In this document: positions 6,991-11,663 of the stretch, one piece after another
Numbering within the stretch: the stretch's first letter is position 1
How the letters are laid out: every line of letters starts with the position of its first letter
NCBI GenBank assembly: GCA_001595885.1
Contig: LSSH01000080.1
Location: 1 to 13,478 of the forward strand
DNA length: 13,478 nucleotides
Reading direction: 5' to 3'
Source: Candidatus Proteinoplasmatales archaeon SG8-5
GTDB lineage: Archaea; Thermoplasmatota; Thermoplasmata; SG8-5
The notes under the pieces: generated by a model
Told to the model about the DNA's origin: nothing
Seen by the model: the letters and a program-made list of their open reading frames with translations, nothing else
The model's database searches: none
Position numbers and translations under genes: made by a program

Positions 6991-7272
6991 TCAGATCTCC
7001 TTCATTTCCTTCATTGTCTCGGTCTCGACGTACGTCTTCATGGCCTTGTGACGACTCACAATCGAGACAACGTAACCGGTCAGATTGATGAGACCCAGGA
7101 CGAATAAGAACAGACCGATGAGGAGCTTGAACTCCTCCCATTGGAGCGGATAAAAGATCACTACAAGTCCGATCGCCATGGTCAATATTGCCGCTGCTAT
7201 ACCCGTGACTCCTATCTTCTTGAACAGTTTGCTCAAGGGGTCATTAACCAGCGTTTCCTTCTCCTCGGTCAT
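6991..7272 (-). CDS. Small two-helix membrane protein, function unknown
   Basis: 93 residues. Two hydrophobic segments at about 21-41 and 50-72 are joined by a short loop YPLQWEEFK; both ends are charged and probably cytoplasmic (the C-terminal tail 74-93 is rich in Lys, Glu and Met). I do not recognise the family. The start at ATG 7272 is supported by GTGAGGAT just upstream and by a TATA-like TTTTAATT (7305-7312 on this strand) placed to give a short leader. It leads tsr3 by 22 bases, so the pair is probably one transcript, though no functional tie to rRNA modification is evident. Confidence 0.72.
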   Translation of the reverse strand: MTEEKETLVNDPLSKLFKKIGVTGIAAAILTMAIGLVVIFYPLQWEEFKLLIGLFLFVLGLINLTGYVVSIVSRHKAMKTYVETETMKEMKEI

Positions 7273-7304
7273 ATCCTCACTTCCGCCCTAGATTGCCAAT
7301 GTAG

Positions 7305-7312
7305 AATTAAAA
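7305..7312 (-). promoter_or_regulatory. TATA-like promoter of the membrane protein/tsr3 pair
   Basis: TTTTAATT on the minus strand, centred about 36 bases before the ATG at 7272. The predicted transcript starts near 7283 and leaves room for the GTGAGGAT ribosome-binding site. Confidence 0.4.
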
Positions 7313-7358
7313 CATTTCTTACGAGGTAAAGGTTATGTGCCCAAACGCGCATGGGCCT

Positions 7359-7421
7359 CCGCCACGATGATGACATTGCTGACTTTGCTGAACGATGATG
7401 AGTGACGGGCGATCTGAGCGG
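7359..7421 (+). ncRNA. C/D box sRNA, 2'-O-methylation guide
   Basis: All four boxes are present with archaeal spacing. C box ATGATGA is at 7367-7373, D' box CTGA at 7388-7391, C' box ATGATGA at 7395-7401 and D box CTGA at 7414-7417. The C to D' interval is 14 bases, D' to C' is 3, and C' to D is exactly 12, the standard archaeal guide length. CCGC (7359-7362) and GCGG (7418-7421) can form a short terminal stem. Family knowledge: such RNAs bind L7Ae, Nop5 and fibrillarin and direct methylation of the target base paired five positions upstream of D or D'. The D guide GTGACGGGCGAT complements the small-subunit rRNA stretch CGCCCGUCAC over ten bases. Both C and C' boxes match RUGAUGA exactly, which is unlikely by chance at this spacing. 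No clear promoter was seen, so processing from a longer transcript is possible. Confidence 0.82.
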
Positions 7422-7422
7422 C

Positions 7423-7476
7423 ACGACAATCATGTCCATTGACACAACATTGAATTATACTGGACATGAATGTCGT
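7423..7476. repeat. 16-base inverted repeat made of two palindromic sites
   Basis: Arms 7423-7438 and 7461-7476 are complementary at 15 of 16 positions around a 22-base loop. Each arm holds a 12-base palindrome: GACAATCATGTC (7425-7436, one mismatch) and GACATGAATGTC (7463-7474, perfect 5+5 with a 2-base centre). The palindrome centres are 38 bases apart. This could be a pair of operator sites for a dimeric regulator, or a stem-loop in RNA directly after the sRNA. Confidence 0.55.
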
Positions 7477-7540
7477 TTGCATGATCACTCAAGGCCATTA
7501 ACCTTGAGTTCCCATGGTTTCAATATGATATGCAAACGAC
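7472..7540. repeat. 11-base inverted repeat enclosing an 8-base hairpin
   Basis: GTCGTTTGCAT (7472-7482) and ATGCAAACGAC (7530-7540) are perfect reverse complements. Between them ACTCAAGG (7487-7494) and CCTTGAGT (7502-7509) form a second perfect hairpin with a 7-base loop. The outer left arm shares GTCGT (7472-7476) with the preceding inverted repeat, so in RNA the two stems exclude each other. The right arm touches the probable exonuclease III promoter. Confidence 0.55.
7522..7531 (+). promoter_or_regulatory. Possible TATA element of the exonuclease III gene
   Basis: AATATGATAT is centred about 50 bases before the TTG start at 7576 and predicts a start site near 7553, a leader of roughly 20 bases with the AGGTGGTC ribosome-binding site. 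It abuts the right arm of the 11-base inverted repeat. The match to the archaeal TATA consensus is only fair. Confidence 0.3.
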
Positions 7541-7575
7541 GGAGTAGACATCGATGATAGGACCTAGGTGGTCGA

Positions 7576-8343
7576 TTGAGACTCATATCCTGGAACGTCA
7601 ACGGCATTCGCGCGATAACAAAGAAGGGATTCCTTGACTGGCTTAACGCTGATAAGGCCGACGTCGTCTGCCTGCAGGAGACAAAGGCATTACCCGAGCA
7701 GGCGACAGACGAGGTCAGGGAGCCGAAGGGGTATTCGTCCCATTGGAACTCGGCCGAGAAGAAAGGGTACAGCGGCGTGGCAACCTTCACCAAGACCGAG
7801 CCTGCCAGCGTTGTTAAGGGATTCGGAATCGAGGAGTTCGACACCGAGGGCCGCAGCCTGATGCTGGAGTTTGAAGAGTTCTTTCTGTTCAATATCTATT
7901 TTCCCAACGGCAAGGCCAGCGAGGAAAGGCTGCGCTATAAGCTGTCCTTCTACGACGCATTCCTGGAAATGGCAGAATCCCTTCGGACGAGTGGAAAGGG
8001 TGTTGTGGTGTGCGGTGACGTGAACACGGCTCACAAGCCCATTGACCTTTCCAGGCCAAGGGAGAACGAGGGCGTGTCAGGCTTCCTGCCAATAGAGAGG
8101 AAGTGGATCGACAAGCTGATCAAGATGGGCTACGTGGACAGCTTCCGCCATTTCAACAAGGATTCTTACAACTACACATGGTGGGATTATGTGACAAGGG
8201 CCAGGGAAAGGAACGTTGGTTGGAGGATAGATTACTTCTTCGTGTCCGCCGAGCTCCTGCCAAGGTTGAAAGACGCCTTCATCCTCTCAGATATCATGGG
8301 CTCCGACCACTGCCCGATAGGCATTGAGCTCGATGCAAAATAG
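7576..8343 (+). CDS. xth: Exonuclease III family AP endonuclease
   Basis: 255 residues, normal length for the family. The enzyme cuts DNA 5' to abasic sites and can act as a 3'-5' exonuclease and 3' phosphodiesterase in base excision repair. Visible active-site residues: Asn7 and Asn9 in ISWNVNGIRA; the metal ligand Glu35 in LQETK; Tyr108 in NIYFPNG; Asp148 and Asn150 in GDVNTAH; Asp219 in WRIDYFF; and the closing Asp244/His245 pair in GSDHCPIGI. The start is TTG 7576, chosen because it gives the family's usual MRLISWNVNGIRA beginning and is preceded by AGGTGGTC, close to the archaeal Shine-Dalgarno consensus. It is the first gene of the rightward run; alba follows 86 bases later with its own promoter. 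Confidence 0.95.
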   Translation: MRLISWNVNGIRAITKKGFLDWLNADKADVVCLQETKALPEQATDEVREPKGYSSHWNSAEKKGYSGVATFTKTEPASVVKGFGIEEFDTEGRSLMLEFEEFFLFNIYFPNGKASEERLRYKLSFYDAFLEMAESLRTSGKGVVVCGDVNTAHKPIDLSRPRENEGVSGFLPIERKWIDKLIKMGYVDSFRHFNKDSYNYTWWDYVTRARERNVGWRIDYFFVSAELLPRLKDAFILSDIMGSDHCPIGIELDAK

Positions 8344-8363
8344 AAATCTGGCTCGAATCAGTT

Positions 8364-8375
8364 AAATATTTATAC
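8364..8375 (+). promoter_or_regulatory. TATA box of alba
   Basis: AAATATTTATAC lies in an AT-rich stretch and contains TTTATA (8369-8374). It predicts transcription from about 8397, giving a leader of some 33 bases that contains AAGGGGGGT (8417-8425) five bases before the alba ATG. This probably drives alba and the genes behind it. Confidence 0.6.
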
Positions 8376-8429
8376 AATTACTTGACATATTCCTCTGCAA
8401 ACCGATATCCCGGAAAAAGGGGGGTAGAT

Positions 8430-8723
8430 ATGGCTAAGGCAAAAGAGGCAGAGAAACCAGACAACACGGTCTACATCGGAAAGAAGCCAACAATGAACTA
8501 CGTACTCGCCGTTGCCACTCAGGCGAACAGCGGCGTGAACGAGATAGTGATCAAGGCCAGAGGCAAGTCCATCAGCAAGGCCGTGGACGTTGCCGAGATA
8601 GTCAGAAACAGGTTCGTTCAGGACCTTAACGTGGACGACATAAAGATAACGACGGAGGTCCTCGAGGGCGAGGAGGGACGCGAATCCAACGTCTCCTCCA
8701 TCGAGATCTTCCTGAAGAAATAA
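8430..8723 (+). CDS. albA: Alba, archaeal chromatin / nucleic-acid-binding protein
   Basis: 97 residues, the usual Alba length. Alba dimers coat DNA and RNA and are modulated by acetylation of a lysine near the N-terminus (family knowledge). The conserved core is clear: VYIGKKPTMNYVLAV with Lys18/Lys19 in the nucleic-acid-binding loop, then VIKARGKSISKAVDVAE and IVRNRF, and a C-terminal beta hairpin ending SSIEIFLKK. The frame is open upstream to 8382, but ATG 8430 is chosen because a strong Shine-Dalgarno stands just before it and because family members begin near MAKAKE. It is followed closely by pus10. Confidence 0.96.
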   Translation: MAKAKEAEKPDNTVYIGKKPTMNYVLAVATQANSGVNEIVIKARGKSISKAVDVAEIVRNRFVQDLNVDDIKITTEVLEGEEGRESNVSSIEIFLKK

Positions 8724-8780
8724 GGCTATACGGGATTCTTGACCACCGGCATTGAGTCTAGCGTAAGCTGTGAGGTGCAG

Positions 8781-10019
8781 ATGCTCGCTGAGGACATGGA
8801 AGGGCAGTTGAAGGCAACCCTTGAGAAAACAGATAAGAAAATGATGGCCCAGCTCAAGCTCTGCGACACCTGCCTGGGCAGGTTGTACGGCAAGGTAGGA
8901 AGAGGCGCCACCAACGCAGCCAGGGGTGAATTTGTGCGCGCTGTTCTGGAATCGGAGCGCTGGAACGTCAAGGATTGCCAGATGTGCAAGGGCCTTGTCG
9001 ATGACATCGGGAAGCTTGCGGACCTGGCGATCACCACACTTGGGGATTGGGAGCACAGCACATTCCTCATCGGCACCAAATTCGACCCGGAACTGGTGGA
9101 GGCCGAGGAAAGCCTCTGGGCAGAGCTTGGTGTGGAAGACGCAGAGTCCATAAAGGCCGAGTTCAACAGGGAAATAGGCAAAATAGTCGAATCCCGCACG
9201 GGCAAGACCGCGGAATTCTCAAGTCCAGACGTAGTGGCCATCATTGACACGCTGTACGAGACAGCGGACGCCCAGGTCTCGCCCATTTTCATCTATGGTC
9301 GTTACAAGAAGTTGACACGAGGTATCCCGCAAACGCGCTGGCCCTGCAACGAGTGCAATGGCAAGGGTTGCGCGAAGTGCAATGACACCGGCAAGATGTA
9401 CCAGACCAGCGTCGAGGAGCAGACCGGCATTCCGGCCCTTGAGATATCGGGGGGGAAGGACCATAGGTTCCACGGCATGGGCAGGGAGGATATCGACGCC
9501 CTGATGCTCGGTACCGGGAGGCCGTTCGTGCTGGAGATTAAAGAACCGCGTAAGCGTTTCTTCGACCTTGGCGAACTGGAGCAGGACATCAACCGCGGTA
9601 CAAACGACATAGAGGTTTCCGGACTTCGAATATCCGACCGCGATGAGGTCATCAGGATCAAGGAAGCCAGACCTGCGAAGAAGTACCGGGTGAAGGTGCA
9701 TTTCGCCGCACCTATCCCACAGGAAAAGATATTTGAAGTAGTTGGTTCTTTGGGTGGCACTCGCGTTGCTCAGAGGACCCCGAACAGGGTGCTCCATCGA
9801 CGTGCTGACCGTGAAAGGCAGAGGGAGATCAAGGCAATCGAGGCAGACGTGATATCTCCGGACGAGGCCGACATGGTCATTACCACCGAGGCAGGCACCT
9901 ACGTGAAGGAGTTCGTCCACGGGGACGGGGGCAGGACAGTGCCCAGCGTCTCCGGTGAGTTGGGCGTGGCATGCGAGGTCAAGACCCTGGACGTCTTGGA
10001 GATATTGGACGAGGAATGA
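8781..10019 (+). CDS. pus10: Pus10: archaeal tRNA pseudouridine synthase
   Basis: 412 residues from ATG 8781. Archaeal Pus10 makes pseudouridine 55, and often 54, in the tRNA T-loop, replacing bacterial TruB (family knowledge). An N-terminal cysteine pair CDTCLGRLYG and a later C..C (CQMCKG) belong to the accessory zinc/THUMP-like half. CNECNGKGCAKC precedes the catalytic domain. The catalytic motif GREDIDALMLGTGRPFVLEI is visible, with Asp237 and Asp239 as the candidate nucleophile region, followed by PNRVLHRRADRER and the C-terminal GTYVKEFVHGDGGRT. The start is uncertain: TTG 8739 is in frame and only 15 bases behind alba, but ATG 8781 has GAGGTG three bases upstream. The stop overlaps an ATGA, and rpl21e starts 2 bases after it, implying coupled translation. 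Confidence 0.94.
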   Translation: MLAEDMEGQLKATLEKTDKKMMAQLKLCDTCLGRLYGKVGRGATNAARGEFVRAVLESERWNVKDCQMCKGLVDDIGKLADLAITTLGDWEHSTFLIGTKFDPELVEAEESLWAELGVEDAESIKAEFNREIGKIVESRTGKTAEFSSPDVVAIIDTLYETADAQVSPIFIYGRYKKLTRGIPQTRWPCNECNGKGCAKCNDTGKMYQTSVEEQTGIPALEISGGKDHRFHGMGREDIDALMLGTGRPFVLEIKEPRKRFFDLGELEQDINRGTNDIEVSGLRISDRDEVIRIKEARPAKKYRVKVHFAAPIPQEKIFEVVGSLGGTRVAQRTPNRVLHRRADRERQREIKAIEADVISPDEADMVITTEAGTYVKEFVHGDGGRTVPSVSGELGVACEVKTLDVLEILDEE

Positions 10020-10021
10020 AC

Positions 10022-10318
10022 ATGGCACAACGTTCGAAAGGCATTCGGTCGAGAAGCCGCAAGATAATGCGGAAGTCCCCGCGGGACAGGGGCATGGCGC
10101 CCATCACGCACTCCTTCACCGAATACGAGGAGGGTGAGAAGGCCAGCATCGTCATCGACCCGAGCGTCCACGGCGGACAGCCACATCACAGGTTTCAGGG
10201 TCTGACCGGAGAGGTCGTCGGGAGACAGGGCAGGGCCTTCGTGCTCGAGGTCAACGTAGGCAAGATGAAGAAGAGGGTTATAGCCAGACCGGAGCACCTG
10301 AAGAAATGTTCGAAATAG
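10022..10318 (+). CDS. rpl21e: Large-subunit ribosomal protein L21e
   Basis: 98 residues, the usual archaeal length. L21e (eL21) is found only in archaea and eukaryotes and binds 23S/28S rRNA near 5S rRNA. Recognisable segments are the basic N-terminus RSRSRKIMRKSPRDRG, ITHSFTEYEEGEKASIVIDP, HGGQPHHRFQGLTGEVVG and VIARPEHLKK. ATG 10022 is preferred over the in-frame ATG 10016, which overlaps the pus10 stop, because GAGGA (10011-10015) is six bases before 10022 and MAQRSKG fits the family. Confidence 0.97.
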   Translation: MAQRSKGIRSRSRKIMRKSPRDRGMAPITHSFTEYEEGEKASIVIDPSVHGGQPHHRFQGLTGEVVGRQGRAFVLEVNVGKMKKRVIARPEHLKKCSK

Positions 10319-10328
10319 GGGGAAGGAG

Positions 10329-10646
10329 ATGTCTGAGGAATTTCTCACACTCGCTGAGATAAAGGAACTGCTCGATAAGGAGCAGAAGAAGCGTGAACTC
10401 ACATCCGAGCAGAACTTCGCCCACGAGCACGCCAAGCAATTCTCCAAGATATCGGCCAAGGACGCAAAGACGCTCGTCAAGGAACTGACCAAGATCGAAC
10501 CGGTGACGCCCCACCACGCATGCAAGCTCGTTGACCTCATGCCCCAGTTTCCAGAAGAGGTACGGGCCGTGTTCCTCAAGGAAAGGGTGACAGTGGACGA
10601 AGAGACCATCGAGAAGATACTCGAGAAGATAAGGGAATACCTGTAG
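10329..10646 (+). CDS. rpoF: RNA polymerase subunit F (Rpo4/Rpb4)
   Basis: 105 residues, typical length. Rpo4 pairs with Rpo7 (RpoE) to form the RNA polymerase stalk, which binds nascent RNA and helps open complexes. The sequence shows the family pattern: an acidic N-terminus (SEEFLTLAEIKELL), a helical middle with FSKISAKDAKTLVKEL, and the C-terminal HRDC-like half with HHACKLVDLMPQFPEEVRAV and a closing TVDEETIEKILEKIREYL. It lies ten bases behind rpl21e, with a purine-rich GGGGGAAGGAG before its ATG, and its stop touches the next start. The L21e-RpoF-DUF655 order is widely conserved in Euryarchaeota. Confidence 0.95.
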   Translation: MSEEFLTLAEIKELLDKEQKKRELTSEQNFAHEHAKQFSKISAKDAKTLVKELTKIEPVTPHHACKLVDLMPQFPEEVRAVFLKERVTVDEETIEKILEKIREYL

Positions 10647-11204
10647 GTGAGCGAGTTGGAGGACCACGCGTACATCTTGGACTATCTACCACAGGGGCGT
10701 ACCGACAAGCGCAGCTTCAAAAGGGAAGCCCTCGCCTACGCCCTGGGGGAGAACGAGTTCAAGCTCTTCGAACTCACCCCCAAGGACAATGTCCACCTCA
10801 CCATCGGCGAGAAGGTCTACATCGGCAAGGACGTGGATCTGCGGGAAGCGATCATGCACGTGAAACGACGCGTGAGGTACGACGACCTCACAAACGCCGC
10901 GCAGAACGAGTTGCCCCTGATAATCCAGGACATCGTCACCGATAGGGAAAAGGATTTCGTGAGGTTCTACAACGAATCACGGGCCATCACGACCCGCTTC
11001 CACATGCTCGAACTGCTGCCCGGGCTGGGTAAGAAGTCCATGTGGGCCATCATCGAGGAGCGGAAGAAGAAGCCGTTCGAATCGTTCAAGGACCTGGAGG
11101 AGAGGATATCCTCCGTCCACAGGCCGGACAAGCTCATAGCCAAGCGAATAGAGGCGGAGCTGGCAGAAGCGGAGCAAAAGTATCACATATTCGTAGCAAA
11201 GTAA
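10647..11204 (+). CDS. DUF655 family RNA-binding protein
   Basis: 185 residues. The GTG start (10647) follows the rpoF stop TAG with no intervening base, so translation is probably coupled. The N-terminal half (LDYLPQGR..., then GEKVYIGKD near 54-62) is the conserved DUF655 beta domain. A helix-hairpin-helix motif, ELLPGLGKKSMWAI, is at 122-135, with an EERISSVHRPDKLIAKRI helix pair after it. The family is archaeal, predicted to bind nucleic acid, and usually sits between rpoF and the rRNA dimethyltransferase gene ksgA. Here ksgA is absent from the next position. The biochemical role is not established. Confidence 0.9.
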   Translation: MSELEDHAYILDYLPQGRTDKRSFKREALAYALGENEFKLFELTPKDNVHLTIGEKVYIGKDVDLREAIMHVKRRVRYDDLTNAAQNELPLIIQDIVTDREKDFVRFYNESRAITTRFHMLELLPGLGKKSMWAIIEERKKKPFESFKDLEERISSVHRPDKLIAKRIEAELAEAEQKYHIFVAK

Positions 11205-11216
11205 GGAGTTAATCAC

Positions 11217-11528
11217 ATGAAGGCGCTGGGAACCTGCAAGGGATGCGGCCGCAGACGGCTCATCAACGTGTTCAGCCTATGCAAGAGATGCAACAAGGAC
11301 CCGACCAAGTTCTTGAGCAAGGCGGAGATAGCGAGAATGCAAGCGGAGCAGGAGGCTCTCGCCAAGGCGGCGAGAGAGCAGGCCGCAGCGGAGAAGGCAG
11401 CCGCCGAAGCCGAGGCAGCAGCGGCAGCCGAAGCTGCCGAGGGCGAAGAGGGCGAGGAAGCGCCCGAGGGCGAGGAAGACGCCAAGGAGAAGCCCGGCGA
11501 GGAAAAGAAGGACGAGGGCGGCGGATAA
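11217..11528 (+). CDS. Small zinc-ribbon protein with Ala/Glu-rich tail, function unknown
   Basis: 103 residues. Cys7/Cys10 and Cys22/Cys25 (CX2C, 11 residues, CX2C) form a compact zinc ribbon rich in Arg and Lys (GCGRRRLINVFSLCKRC). It is followed by a helix to about residue 60 and a low-complexity tail of Ala and Glu, then Gly, Glu and Lys. The basic ribbon and the place at the end of an rpl21e-rpoF-DUF655 run suggest binding to RNA or the ribosome, but that is inference. AAGGAG stands eight bases before ATG 11217, only 12 bases behind the DUF655 gene, so it belongs to the operon. The tail is repetitive at DNA level (GCNGAGGCAGCNGCN), so its length may vary between strains. Confidence 0.75.
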   Translation: MKALGTCKGCGRRRLINVFSLCKRCNKDPTKFLSKAEIARMQAEQEALAKAAREQAAAEKAAAEAEAAAAAEAAEGEEGEEAPEGEEDAKEKPGEEKKDEGGG

Positions 11529-11610
11529 TCCTTCGTTTCAATATAATATCAGTTGGCGGATGCGCAGAAATCTCTCCTGGATACTATTGAAAAAATTCAT
11601 GAAAACAGTG

Positions 11611-11628
11611 AATCCGCATAATCGGATT
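11611..11628. promoter_or_regulatory. Palindrome AATCCG-N6-CGGATT before the P-type ATPase gene
   Basis: A perfect 6-base inverted repeat with a 6-base centre lies 36 bases upstream of the ATPase ATG, overlapping the likely promoter (GATTTATGTA, 11625-11634). It could be an operator. It could also be a weak hairpin ending the preceding operon, but no T-run follows. A further GCGGAT (11556-11561) can pair with ATCCGC (11612-11617). Confidence 0.35.
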
Positions 11629-11663
11629 TATGTACAGCTTGCCCTTTATAGGTTCGATATAGC

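Noticed and set aside
7338..7357. GCCCA-N8-TGGGC hairpin upstream of the sRNA
   Set aside because: Only five pairs and no T-run; it does not look like a terminator or an extension of the sRNA terminal stem.
7379..7382. First CTGA in the sRNA as the D' box
   Set aside because: It leaves only five bases after the C box, too short for a guide. The CTGA at 7388 gives 14 bases and the usual 3-base gap to C'.
9219..10028. Minus-strand frame of 269 codons opposite pus10 (and similar frames at 8370-9056 and 8726-9292)
   Set aside because: pus10 on the plus strand has a full set of family motifs; the antisense frames show none.
11380..11440. Possible tandem repeat in the tail of the small zinc-ribbon gene
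   Set aside because: The repetition reflects Ala/Glu codons in a low-complexity tail rather than a separate repeat element.
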